Below are positions 1 through 8,444 of a stretch of 64,000 nt of DNA, piece after piece. This stretch comes from Arcobacter sp. Lineage in GTDB: Bacteria > Campylobacterota > Campylobacteria > Campylobacterales > Arcobacteraceae. Every line of letters starts with the position of its first letter. Position 1 is the first letter of the stretch. The stretch covers positions 1-64,000 of the forward strand of contig PKUK01000004.1 in the NCBI GenBank assembly GCA_002869535.1, read 5' to 3'. The notes beneath the pieces were generated by a model. That model did not search any database. It was not told the DNA's origin and saw only the letters and a list, made by a program, of their open reading frames with translations. Position numbers and translations under genes: made by a program.

Positions 1-30
1 GAAACGTAAGTCGTCGCCAACTCTTGAGTA
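1..30 (+). rRNA. rrf: 3' end of 5S rRNA (partial)
   Basis: The first bases, with the run GTAAGTCGTCGCCAACTC, look like the last helix of a bacterial 5S rRNA (compare the GTAGG...TGCCA end of other 5S genes). A strong factor-independent terminator follows at once. Only the 3' end is in the window, so secondary structure cannot be checked. The exact 3' boundary is uncertain. No coding alternative is apparent. Confidence 0.55.
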
Positions 31-35
31 TTTTT

Positions 36-87
36 AAGCCTTTATCCAACTACTAGTTTCTAGTATTTAGATAGAGGCTTTTTTTTA
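36..87 (+). terminator. Terminator, probably of the rRNA operon
   Basis: The arms AAGCCTTTATC (36-46) and GATAGAGGCTT (70-80) pair over 11 positions, and an inner TACTAG-TTT-CTAGTA hairpin sits between them. A run of T follows from 79. The single non-Watson-Crick position is a U.G wobble only if the plus strand is transcribed, which agrees with an rRNA transcript entering from the left. Confidence 0.75.
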
Positions 88-285
88 GCCCTTTTTTTAT
101 GTCTATATAATACTTCAAACAAATCTTCACAATTGTTAAAAATGAATGCAAAGCCATCAATTTTGTCTAAAATTGTTACTAATAAAGATGCTTATAAAAG
201 TGTTTAATAAATAAAGTTTATACAATAAGATTGATTTTTTTGATTTGTTGTAATATAATTTTAGTATTAATAAAAGGGGTATATT
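88..285. other. Gene-free stretch after the rRNA terminator
   Basis: About 200 AT-rich bases without a convincing ORF. The only visible signal is a TAATATAAT box near 251-259, a plausible -10 element for the short ORF at 286. Nothing else recognised. Confidence 0.4.
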
Positions 286-384
286 ATGTTTTTAGATAAA
301 ATTGCAATTATAGTGGGAATTGGGTTAGTTATATTTATGGTTTTGAGTTTTATAGTAAAACAGTTTATTCGGAATAAAGAGTAA
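286..384 (+). CDS. Very small single-span membrane protein (32 aa)
   Basis: An ORF of 32 codons is preceded by a good ribosome binding site (AAAAGGGG, 271-279) at proper spacing and a -10-like TAATATAAT. The product is one hydrophobic helix (about residues 5-25, rich in Ile, Val, Gly and Phe) followed by a basic tail ending KQFIRNKE, as in small inner-membrane proteins with the C-terminus in the cytoplasm. It converges on hisIE with 2 bases between the stops. Function unknown. Support rests on the binding site and the amphipathic layout only; a chance ORF cannot be excluded. Confidence 0.5.
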   Translation: MFLDKIAIIVGIGLVIFMVLSFIVKQFIRNKE

Positions 385-386
385 AA

Positions 387-1070
387 TTACTCTTCTATTC
401 TTGAATTTTTTTCATCAATTCCAGACATTCCAAATCTTCTAGCAAGTTCTTGTTTAATTCTATCAGGAGATATGTTTTTACTAGCAAGAGCAACCATACA
501 ATGGTAAACTAAGTCTGCACCCTCATAAACTATCTCTTCTGTATCATTGTCTTTAACAGCAAAGGTAAATTCACCTGCTTCTTCAACAATCTTTTTAAGC
601 ATAGAGTTCTCTTTCCCGTTTAAAAGCTTTGATGTATAAGATTTTTTTGGGTCATCATTTTTTCTGTCTTGGATAGTGTGATATAGATTATCTAATACTG
701 AATATGAATTTGTTGTATTAACTTCAACATCACTAACAATATCATTTGTTTCTAAGTTAGTAAAAAAGCATGATTTTCTACCTGTATGACAAGCTACACC
801 TTCTTGAATTACTTTTATCAATATAGTGTCATTGTCGCAGTCTAATAAAATCTCAACAATTTTTTGTGTGTGACCTGATTCTTCACCTTTTTTCCAAATT
901 CTTTGTTTGCTTCTTGAAAAGTAATGGGCATATTTAGTAGAGATTGTTAAATTTAAAGCTTCTTTATTCATATATGCAAGCATTAAAACTTCATTAGTAG
1001 TTGAATCTTGAGTGATTACTGGAATTAAACCATCCATCTTTTCCCATGCAATATTTTCTAATTTATTCAT
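387..1070 (-). CDS. hisIE: HisIE: phosphoribosyl-AMP cyclohydrolase / phosphoribosyl-ATP pyrophosphatase
   Basis: This bifunctional enzyme does steps 2 and 3 of histidine biosynthesis. Residues 1-115 are the HisI cyclohydrolase domain, with the metal-binding segments around LLDCDNDT and the [13 protein letters not shown] stretch. Residues about 130-227 are the HisE pyrophosphohydrolase domain, with KIVEEAGEF and [12 protein letters not shown], the all-alpha acidic motif. The length, 227 aa, is normal for the fusion. The start is ATG with AAGGTAAT upstream. The other his genes are not in the window. The gene follows a small secreted-protein gene by 9 bases and may be co-transcribed with it. 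Confidence 0.95.
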   Translation of the reverse strand: MNKLENIAWEKMDGLIPVITQDSTTNEVLMLAYMNKEALNLTISTKYAHYFSRSKQRIWKKGEESGHTQKIVEILLDCDNDTILIKVIQEGVACHTGRKSCFFTNLETNDIVSDVEVNTTNSYSVLDNLYHTIQDRKNDDPKKSYTSKLLNGKENSMLKKIVEEAGEFTFAVKDNDTEEIVYEGADLVYHCMVALASKNISPDRIKQELARRFGMSGIDEKNSRIEE

Positions 1071-1079
1071 ATTATTACC

Positions 1080-1385
1080 TTAAAAATTTTTACCTAAATT
1101 TATTTTAACATTTTCTATTTCTTTTCTATCTTTATTGAAATCTACTGTACCATCAAAATCTACATCATTTTTATTTTTTGATTTTAAATATTCTTCTTTT
1201 TTTAAAGGTTCATTCAATAAGTTATCTTTCTTTTTATAATCTGCTTTTGTCTTTTGTTTTGATTCTAGTTCTAAATTTAGTGATTTGATATTACTTATAT
1301 CAATATCTTTTACCTTATTTTTGGCACTAAGAATAGTGGTATAACTTAACAAAATGATGATGAATATAAATAGGTTATTTAACAT
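1080..1385 (-). CDS. Small exported protein with an EF-hand-like loop
   Basis: The 101 aa product begins with a hydrophobic signal-type segment (residues 3-21, ending around LSAK) and continues as a Lys/Glu/Asn-rich, probably extended or coiled chain. Near the C-terminus lies DVDFDGTVDF (about residues 75-84), which has the D-x-D-x-D-G-x-x-D spacing of a calcium-binding EF-hand or dockerin loop, in a single copy. I do not recognise the family. It lies 9 bases upstream of hisIE on the same strand, and an envelope location is inferred. Confidence 0.6.
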   Translation of the reverse strand: MLNNLFIFIIILLSYTTILSAKNKVKDIDISNIKSLNLELESKQKTKADYKKKDNLLNEPLKKEEYLKSKNKNDVDFDGTVDFNKDRKEIENVKINLGKNF

Positions 1386-1428
1386 GTTGATTAAATATAT
1401 AAAGAGTAGAAAACTACTCTTTATAAAA

Positions 1429-2511
1429 TTATTTATTTATTGAAGAATCTCTAGATTTGTCTTTAGTATCTACCCAAATATTTGGAGTAGAACCACCAGG
1501 TGTTAAGAATATTTTTGCATCTTTATTTTCTCTAAGTGCATCATTAAACTTACCTTGAACTTCAATTTGTTGCATATGTAAAAGGTTTGTAGTTAAAGAT
1601 TTTGCAATTGCCATATTAGCTGCTGCTTGCGCTTTTGCTTCAATAGTTACAGCATCTGCTCTACCTTTTGCTTCAATTCTATTTGCTTCTGCATCACCAG
1701 TAGCTTTTGCAGCTCTTTTTTCAGCTTCTTGTTTAGTTCTTAAAACTTCGTATCTAACTCTTTCAGATTCTTGATTTGCAATTTGAACTCTTTCAATTTG
1801 CTCTTTAATCTTAGTAGGTAATACGATTTCTCTTAACTGAACTGATTGTAATATAACAGGCTGTCCTTCAAGTGAAACAACCTCTTTTTGAATTCCATCT
1901 TGAATTTTAACAGCAATTTCATTTCTTTTTGTTGGTAATTCTTCTGCTGTATATACACCTACAACATTTCTTACAATATCTCTAACAACAGGATTTATGA
2001 TTTTATCTTCCCATGAAAGTCCCCAGTTAGCTATTGTAGTTGGAGCACCATCTGCTGTTAATCTATATTGAACAGTTAATTCTATAGATACAGGTAATCC
2101 TCTAGCATCTAAAATATTAATTGCAGGATTTGCTCTTATACCTTCATCAAATCCACCACCCATTGTTTCAACTGAAGCATAGTTCATTAGTCTTACTTTC
2201 GTATCAACTAAGATAACCTTTTGGAATACTGGAATATAGAAGTGAAAACCTGGTCTTAATGGCTCTTCTGTATATTTACCTGTAGTAACTTTAATCCCTA
2301 CTTGTCCAGACTCTACAATTACAAATGGTTTAAAAACAAATATCATAACAACTACTATAATAGCTGCATAAATGAAACCTGCTTTTTTACCAAAGTTTTT
2401 GAAAAATTCAGGTGGCTCAAAAGGTGGTTGATAACCACCACCCCCATTTGAACCTCCACCATTGCTTTTGTTTTGTTGTCTATTTTTAAAATAATCATTA
2501 TCTATTGGCAT
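1429..2511 (-). CDS. Prohibitin-like SPFH/Band 7 membrane protein
   Basis: A Gly/Asn/Pro-rich N-terminal tail (residues 1-40) precedes one transmembrane helix (about 46-66) and then the SPFH/Band 7 domain, which starts at IVESGQVGIKVTTG and runs to about residue 250. An Ala/Glu-rich coiled coil (RTKQEAEKRAAKATGDAEANR and onward) follows, and then a short tail. This is the layout of prohibitins and HflK/HflC, which form large membrane rings; HflKC controls FtsH protease. There is one gene rather than an hflK-hflC pair, so the specific partner is unknown. Start: ATG with AAGGA upstream. Length 360 aa. Confidence 0.85.
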   Translation of the reverse strand: MPIDNDYFKNRQQNKSNGGGSNGGGGYQPPFEPPEFFKNFGKKAGFIYAAIIVVVMIFVFKPFVIVESGQVGIKVTTGKYTEEPLRPGFHFYIPVFQKVILVDTKVRLMNYASVETMGGGFDEGIRANPAINILDARGLPVSIELTVQYRLTADGAPTTIANWGLSWEDKIINPVVRDIVRNVVGVYTAEELPTKRNEIAVKIQDGIQKEVVSLEGQPVILQSVQLREIVLPTKIKEQIERVQIANQESERVRYEVLRTKQEAEKRAAKATGDAEANRIEAKGRADAVTIEAKAQAAANMAIAKSLTTNLLHMQQIEVQGKFNDALRENKDAKIFLTPGGSTPNIWVDTKDKSRDSSINK

Positions 2512-2617
2512 TAATATCCTTAAATATCTTTAAATTTTTGTGTTCCATTTTGTTGAAACACAAAAGATAAAATAATCTATTTTATCTTTTCTATTTCAAC
2601 TAAGTAGGAAAATCTAC

Positions 2618-3538
2618 TTAGTTAATATATGTTAAATGCTTAGCATATTTTTCATTTCTACCTTGAACAATATCAAAATAGCCACTTTGAAGTTTCTCTG
2701 TTATAGGACCTCTCTCGCCTGCACCAATAACTCTACAATCAACTTCTCTGATTGGAGTTACTTCAACAGCAGTTCCTGTAAAGAAAGCTTCATCAGCAAT
2801 ATATATCTCTTCTCTTGTAATTCTTCTTCTTTCTACAATATAACCTAAGTCTTTTGCTAAGTCAATAACTGTTGCTTGAGTAATAGATTCTAGTGAGTTA
2901 TCATTTGGAGGAGTTACAATCACGCCATCTCTAACGATGAAAAAACAAGCTCCAGATGCTTCTGCAATATAACCTTGATCATCTCTTAAAAGTGCTTCAT
3001 CATAGCCAGCTTCTACTGCTTCAAACTTTGCCATTTGAGAGTTTAGGTAGTTTGCAACTGCTTTTGCTTTTCCCATACCTGAGGTATTTGGTGTTCTTGT
3101 CATTGATGCAATTTTTACTCTTACACCTTTTTTCATACCCTCTTCACCTAGATATGCTCCCCATTCCCAAGCAGAAATTGAAACATTTACTGGTGCTTCT
3201 TTATGGTATAGCCCCATAACGCCATAACCTAAATAAACAAGAGGTCTAATATATGCACCCTCATTAAGCTCATTTTTTTGTAATAATTCTACTTGAGCAT
3301 CGCATAATTCTTTTTCTGTAAAAGGCACTTCTATAAGTGTCATTTTAGAAGAGTTTATTAATCTTTTTGTATGTTCTTTTAACTTGAAAATAGCACATCT
3401 TCCATCATGAGTTTTGTATGCTTTTGTACCTTCAATTGCACCATTTCCATAATGTAAAGTATGGCTTAATACATGAACTTTAGCATCATGCCAATCAACA
3501 AATTTACCATCCATCCAGATGAGTTTTGCTTCTGTCAT
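2618..3538 (-). CDS. ilvE: Branched-chain amino acid aminotransferase
   Basis: A PLP-dependent class IV aminotransferase that makes valine, isoleucine and leucine from their 2-oxo acids with glutamate. It opens with the family pattern KLIWMDGKFVDW...VLSHTLHYGNGAIEGTKAY. It carries the lysine-containing KAVANYLNSQMAK segment and the cofactor-binding EASGACFF and FFTGTAVEVTPIREVD motifs near the end. At 306 aa it is full length for bacterial IlvE. It is transcribed divergently from the methyltransferase gene at 3693 across 154 bases that must hold both promoters. D-amino acid aminotransferases share the fold but not this N-terminus. Confidence 0.95.
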   Translation of the reverse strand: MTEAKLIWMDGKFVDWHDAKVHVLSHTLHYGNGAIEGTKAYKTHDGRCAIFKLKEHTKRLINSSKMTLIEVPFTEKELCDAQVELLQKNELNEGAYIRPLVYLGYGVMGLYHKEAPVNVSISAWEWGAYLGEEGMKKGVRVKIASMTRTPNTSGMGKAKAVANYLNSQMAKFEAVEAGYDEALLRDDQGYIAEASGACFFIVRDGVIVTPPNDNSLESITQATVIDLAKDLGYIVERRRITREEIYIADEAFFTGTAVEVTPIREVDCRVIGAGERGPITEKLQSGYFDIVQGRNEKYAKHLTYIN

Positions 3539-3692
3539 CCTATTTTTCCTATTATAAATTTTTGATAAATAGTCTATCGAAGTTTTGATTAAAGAAAAGT
3601 GAATTGTTTATTATAAAAATTATCTATAATATTAAATAAGTTTAATTATGTTTAAATATGGTTTTTAAAATAAATTTTACTAAGAGAAAATA

Positions 3693-4295
3693 ATGAATCA
3701 ACAAGAATTCTGGAATAAAAAATTTTCAAGAGATGGATATCTATATGGAACTAAACCAAATCAATTTATAAAAAATAGCTACGATAACTTTAAAAAAAAT
3801 GAAAAGGTGTTGTGCCTAGGAGAAGGGGAAGGGCGAAATGCAATTTTTCTTGCAAAAGAAGGCTTTGATGTTGAAGCTATAGATGCCTCTGATGTGGGAC
3901 TAAATAAGCTTTTTGAACAAAGTATATTGGAAAATGTTAAAGTAAAAACGAACTGTATCGATATAAATAACTGGCAAGCTGACAAAAAATATGGAGCTAT
4001 TCTTTTTACTTTTATGCACTTACAAATTGAAGAGTTAAAAAGTTTATTAGAAAAAATAGAGACTGCTTTAAAAGATAAAGGATTTTTGATTGTAGAGGTT
4101 TTTGCTAAAAGTCAGATTGAAAAAAACAGTGGAGGGCCCAAAGACTTAGAGTTATTATATAGTATGAATGACTTTAGAGATAATATAAAAAGCCTAAAAA
4201 TACATAAACTAGAAGAAGTAACTGTGGAACTTGATGAAGGTAAAGGTCATCAAGGAGAGGCTAGTGTTATAAGGCTAATAGCTCAGAAAGTTTAA
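3693..4295 (+). CDS. SAM-dependent methyltransferase, TehB-like
   Basis: A class I Rossmann methyltransferase of 200 aa. Motif I is LCLGEGEGRNAIFLAKEG (residues about 40-57), the acidic end of strand 2 is VEAIDASDVG, and motif II lies around YGAILFTFMHL. The N-terminal FWNKKFSRDGYLYGTKPNQF resembles the TehB/thiopurine methyltransferase-like group, whose members act on small molecules including tellurite. The substrate cannot be told from sequence. The ATG follows an AAGAGAAAA site. The gene lies 80 bases before metH and could be co-transcribed with it. Confidence 0.8.
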   Translation: MNQQEFWNKKFSRDGYLYGTKPNQFIKNSYDNFKKNEKVLCLGEGEGRNAIFLAKEGFDVEAIDASDVGLNKLFEQSILENVKVKTNCIDINNWQADKKYGAILFTFMHLQIEELKSLLEKIETALKDKGFLIVEVFAKSQIEKNSGGPKDLELLYSMNDFRDNIKSLKIHKLEEVTVELDEGKGHQGEASVIRLIAQKV

Positions 4296-4375
4296 GCTTT
4301 AACGCACTTTTAACCACTTTTTTAGTAGACTCAGACTCAAAATATATAGAAATTAATTAAGAGATTATAAATATA

Positions 4376-7300
4376 ATGAAAAACAAAATAGATGAAATAA
4401 TAAAAAACAAAGTATTGATAATAGATGGTGCAATGGGTACTCAGTTGCAAAATGCAGATATAAAAGCTGAATCTTGGATATATGAAGAGCAAGATTTAGA
4501 AGGTTGTAATGAACTTCTAAATGAAACAGCACCAGAGATTTTAGAACATATTCATGATGCCTATGCAAAAGCTGGAGCTAATTTAATTTCAACAAATACT
4601 TTTGGAACAACGCCTTGGGTTTTAGATGAGTATGGAATCTCTTCTAAAGCTTATGAGTTATCAAAATTAGGTGCTCAACTTGTAAAAAAATCTTGTGAAA
4701 AATATGAAACAGCCGATGAACCTAGATTTTGTTTAGGTTCTATTGGACCAGGAACTAAACTTCCATCACTAGGTCATATTAGATATGATGAGATGTATGA
4801 AGGGTATAAAGAAGTTGCAAATGGACTTGCTGATGGTGGGTGTGATATATATTTACTTGAAACTTGTCAAGATCCACTTCAAATAAAAGCAGCACTACAT
4901 GCTTTAACAGATACTCATCCAGAAATTCCTGTGATGGTATCTGTAACTATTGAGTTATCTGGAACTATGTTAATTGGAACAGATGCTATGACAATAGCTG
5001 CTATTATGAGTCCTTTTAATATTTTATCTTTAGGATTTAACTGTGGTACTGGACCAAAACAAGTTCATAAACATGTAAAAACGTTAAGTGAAGTTTGTAA
5101 ATTCCCAATTTATGTTCATGCAAATGCAGGACTTCCTCAAAATAAAGGTGGAGTTTCATTTTATCCAATGGGACCAGATGAATTTACCCAACTACAAAAT
5201 AGCTTTTTAGATATAAATGGAGTAGCATTTTTAGGTGGTTGTTGTGGAACAACACCTGAGCATATTGAAGCTTTAGCTAATAAAGTACGAGATACAAAAC
5301 CAAAAGCACCAAGTGGCTTTTTAAAGGCTTCTTTAGCCTCACTATTTAATACAGTTCCTCTTAAACAGGACCCAGCACCCTTATTAATAGGGGAGAGAAG
5401 TAATGCAACTGGTTCAAAAGCTTTTAGGGAATTATTAAAAGATAATAATTATGAAGGAACACTCTCTGTTGGACAACAACAAGTGCGAGCAGGGGCACAT
5501 ATTATTGATGTAAGTGTTGGATTTGCAGGGCGAGATGAGACAGGAGATATGGATAAAGTTGTTGAACTTTATTCTCAAAAAGTTTCACTTCCTTTGATGC
5601 CAGATTCAACTCAAATAAAAGCCCTAGAAGCAGCACTTAAGCAAATCGGTGGAAGATGTATCATCAACTCTGTAAACCTTGAAGATGGGGAAGAGAAGTT
5701 TGATGCTGTGTGTAAACTTGCTAAGAAATTTGGGGCAGCACTTGTTTGTTTGGTTATTGATGAAGTTGGAATGGCTAAAACAAAAGAAGACAAAATAAGA
5801 ATTGCTGAACGTATTTATGATTTATGTGTAAATAGACATGGATTTAATCCAGAAGATTTAGTATTTGATATGCTTACCTTTACTATTGGTTCTGGAGATG
5901 ATGAATATAGAACTGCAGGAATTGAGACTATGGAAGCAATTAGAGAGTTTCAAATACTTCACCCCGAAGTAGGAACTACTTTAGGGCTTTCAAATATCTC
6001 ATTTGGACTTGACATAAAAGCTAGAGTTTATCTGAATTCTATCTATCTAGACCATTGTGTAAAAGCTGGACTTACTAGTGCCATTGTAAATGTAAAACAT
6101 ATCTTACCACTAAATAAAATCACAGAAGAAGACAGAAAAGCTTGTGATGATTTGATATTTAATAATCAAGAAGATGGTGACCCTTTATTTAAATTTATTG
6201 ATCACTTTTCAAATGTTGAAGCTCAAGAAGATCAAAGTGATGAAGAGTATTTAAAAATGGAGCCAATAGATAAAGTTAAAAAGCTTTTATTAGATGGTGA
6301 CAAAGATAGACTTATTCCTTTGGTTGATGAATTAAGACATAATATAAAACCTGAAACCATAGTAAATGAATGGCTAATTGATGTAATGAAAATCATCGGT
6401 GAACTTTTTGGTTCTGGTCAGATGCAGTTACCTTTCGTACTTCAAAGTGCGGAAACTATGAAAGCAACTGTTGATGCTCTTAATCCATATTTACCAAAAG
6501 AAGAAAAAGCTAGTGAAACAGTCCTAGTAATAGGAACAGTTAAAGGTGATGTTCATGATGTTGGTAAAAACTTGGTTGATATTATTTTAAGTAATAATGG
6601 ATTTAAAGTAATAAACATAGGTATCAAAGCAGATATCAATGACTTTATTATTGCAGTACAAAAACATAAAGCCCAAGCAATAGGTATGAGTGGATTACTT
6701 GTAAAATCAACTGCTGTGATGAAAGAAAATCTAGAAGAACTTAAAAGACAAGGTATAGATGTACCAGTACTTTTAGGAGGGGCAGCACTTACAAAATCTT
6801 TTGTAAATGAGTATTGTAGACCTTTATATGAAGGTCCTATTTTTTACTGTAGAGATGCCTTTGATGGAGTAATATCTATGCAAAGAATAGAATCAGGCGA
6901 CTCTTTCAATACAAAACTTGCAGCCGATTTGATAAAAGATGAAGATGATATTAAAAAAGAGAAAAAAGAGGTAATTATTCCTGCTTATGAAGAGATTGAA
7001 TTACCTCCAAAAGCTGAATTTACTTTTCCACCACTTTGGGGGAGAGTTACTCAAAATAAAACTTTATTAAATAAAGACTTGATTTTTTCTTGGATAAATC
7101 ATAGGGTACTATTTAGACAAAGATGGGGATATAAAAAAGGTGCTATGAAAGCTGATGAGTTTTTAGCCCATGAGGAAGATGTAGTAAAACCACTTTATGA
7201 GAAATATAAAGAAGAGTTTTTTGAAAAAGACATCTTTGACCCAATAGCTATTTATGGATATTACCCTTGTATTTCCCATGATAATAAACTTTATATCTTT

Positions 7301-7849
7301 GATAAAGAGTATACTTTCAATAGTTTAAAAGAGGCACAAAATGTTCCATCACTAGAAAAAGCAATAAAAGTCTTTGAATTTCCAAGACAAACAAAAGCAC
7401 CTCACAGATGTATAGCTGACTTTTTTGCAAATGATAGATTAGATGTGGTTGCTTTTACACTTGCTAGTTCAGGATTAAAAATAACTTCTTATGAGAGTGA
7501 ATTATATCAAAATAGTGAGTTCTCAAAATATCATCAAATTCATGGATTAGGTGTTGAACTTGCAGAAGCTTTAGCTGAGGTAATTCACAAACAAATTAGA
7601 CTAGACTTAGATATAGTACCAAAAGAGGGGCATACTTTATTTGATGTTCAAATGAAACAGTATGTTGGGTGTAGATACTCTCCTGGATATGCTGCGTGTC
7701 CTGATTTGGAGCAAAGTAGAGATATCTTTGATTTATTAAATCCTGAAGAGTTTGGAATAACACTAAGTGAGACTTTCCAAATAGATCCAGAGCAATCTAC
7801 ATGTGCCATAGTGGTGCCACACAATAAAGCATCATATTATAATATTTAA
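4376..7849 (+). CDS. metH: Cobalamin-dependent methionine synthase
   Basis: It transfers the methyl group of 5-methyltetrahydrofolate to homocysteine through enzyme-bound cobalamin. Domains in order: homocysteine-binding barrel (residues 1-310, zinc ligands in FNCGTG and LGGCCGTTPEH); pterin-binding barrel (about 330-600, LIGERSNATGSKAF); cobalamin module (about 630-870, with DVHDVGKNLVDI, the DxHxxG cobalt-ligand motif, and the GMSGLLVKST segment); C-terminal SAM-binding reactivation domain (about 880-1157, with RYSPGYAACPDL). The 1157 aa length is complete. No cobalamin or SAM riboswitch is visible in the 80-base leader. With luxS (14115) it forms part of the methyl cycle. Confidence 0.97.
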   Translation: MKNKIDEIIKNKVLIIDGAMGTQLQNADIKAESWIYEEQDLEGCNELLNETAPEILEHIHDAYAKAGANLISTNTFGTTPWVLDEYGISSKAYELSKLGAQLVKKSCEKYETADEPRFCLGSIGPGTKLPSLGHIRYDEMYEGYKEVANGLADGGCDIYLLETCQDPLQIKAALHALTDTHPEIPVMVSVTIELSGTMLIGTDAMTIAAIMSPFNILSLGFNCGTGPKQVHKHVKTLSEVCKFPIYVHANAGLPQNKGGVSFYPMGPDEFTQLQNSFLDINGVAFLGGCCGTTPEHIEALANKVRDTKPKAPSGFLKASLASLFNTVPLKQDPAPLLIGERSNATGSKAFRELLKDNNYEGTLSVGQQQVRAGAHIIDVSVGFAGRDETGDMDKVVELYSQKVSLPLMPDSTQIKALEAALKQIGGRCIINSVNLEDGEEKFDAVCKLAKKFGAALVCLVIDEVGMAKTKEDKIRIAERIYDLCVNRHGFNPEDLVFDMLTFTIGSGDDEYRTAGIETMEAIREFQILHPEVGTTLGLSNISFGLDIKARVYLNSIYLDHCVKAGLTSAIVNVKHILPLNKITEEDRKACDDLIFNNQEDGDPLFKFIDHFSNVEAQEDQSDEEYLKMEPIDKVKKLLLDGDKDRLIPLVDELRHNIKPETIVNEWLIDVMKIIGELFGSGQMQLPFVLQSAETMKATVDALNPYLPKEEKASETVLVIGTVKGDVHDVGKNLVDIILSNNGFKVINIGIKADINDFIIAVQKHKAQAIGMSGLLVKSTAVMKENLEELKRQGIDVPVLLGGAALTKSFVNEYCRPLYEGPIFYCRDAFDGVISMQRIESGDSFNTKLAADLIKDEDDIKKEKKEVIIPAYEEIELPPKAEFTFPPLWGRVTQNKTLLNKDLIFSWINHRVLFRQRWGYKKGAMKADEFLAHEEDVVKPLYEKYKEEFFEKDIFDPIAIYGYYPCISHDNKLYIFDKEYTFNSLKEAQNVPSLEKAIKVFEFPRQTKAPHRCIADFFANDRLDVVAFTLASSGLKITSYESELYQNSEFSKYHQIHGLGVELAEALAEVIHKQIRLDLDIVPKEGHTLFDVQMKQYVGCRYSPGYAACPDLEQSRDIFDLLNPEEFGITLSETFQIDPEQSTCAIVVPHNKASYYNI

Positions 7850-7870
7850 CTTTAAGTAGGAATAGCCACT

Positions 7871-7970
7871 TTTGGCTGATTTCTGCGTTGGAGCTGTAAA
7901 TTTATAAACTCACTTACTTCTAGTAAGCTCCTTTATAAATTTACAACTCCGCCTTGAACTAAACCAAAAT
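7871..7970. repeat. Intergenic palindrome, family copy 1 (probable bidirectional terminator)
   Basis: It lies between convergent metH and the zinc-ribbon membrane gene. The inner arms TGTAAATTTATAAA (7895-7908) and TTTATAAATTTACA (7932-7945) are perfectly complementary over 14 bases. The tip holds CTTACT-TCT-AGTAAG (7913-7927). Outside are CTGCGTTG (7883-7890) and CGCCTTG (7950-7956), then partly complementary TTTTGG and CCAAAA. The same arrangement with different arm sequences recurs at 27588-27682, so this is a repeat family. No coding content. Confidence 0.7.
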
Positions 7971-7986
7971 TTACTATTCTGTAAAT

Positions 7987-8403
7987 TCAATCAAAAAAAG
8001 GTTTAATTAAAAAAAAATAAATAGTGTATATACCAACAGATATTCCAATAGCATATAAGAAGAATAAATGTAGCATAGATTCCTTTTTTTCTTTTATTGG
8101 AAGGATAAAAGTAAATATTATTAATAATAAATAAAAGGAAATAAGAGTTAATAAAAAGCTTATTATTAAATTGAAATATATTGTAAAAAAATTAATAAAG
8201 ATTAAGAGAAGTAATAATTGAATTTCAAAGCTATAAATAAAAATAGTTAGTGGTATAAAATATAAAATTAAACTGAGTTCCCTTTTACAGCTTAAACACG
8301 ATAAATCACCAGAAAATATTGTACTAAATCTTATTTTTGCTTCTTTTTCTCTACAAAAAGGGCATTTTCTTTTAAACAAAATATATCCTATTTTTAAAGT
8401 CAA
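7987..8403 (-). CDS. Membrane protein with an N-terminal zinc ribbon
   Basis: 138 aa. An N-terminal CPFC...CLSC pair of CxxC knuckles (about residues 14-40) suggests a rubredoxin-like zinc ribbon. The rest is very hydrophobic, with three to four predicted membrane helices from residue 45 to the end. I do not recognise the family, and zinc binding is inferred only from the four cysteines. It converges with metH, and the intergenic palindrome separates them. It is the next gene after the glutamine synthetase gene on this strand, 41 bases downstream of that stop. Confidence 0.55.
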   Translation of the reverse strand: MTLKIGYILFKRKCPFCREKEAKIRFSTIFSGDLSCLSCKRELSLILYFIPLTIFIYSFEIQLLLLLIFINFFTIYFNLIISFLLTLISFYLLLIIFTFILPIKEKKESMLHLFFLYAIGISVGIYTIYFFLIKPFFD

Positions 8404-8444
8404 TATTAGTATATAATATTTAGACTTGTATTTTTAATTATTTA

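Noticed and set aside
2956-3219. Plus-strand ORF over ilvE
   Set aside because: Leu-rich shadow frame antisense to a well-conserved gene; no family resemblance and no ribosome binding site.
4296-4375. Riboswitch before metH
   Set aside because: The 80-base gap is AT-rich and lacks cobalamin or SAM riboswitch features that I can recognise.
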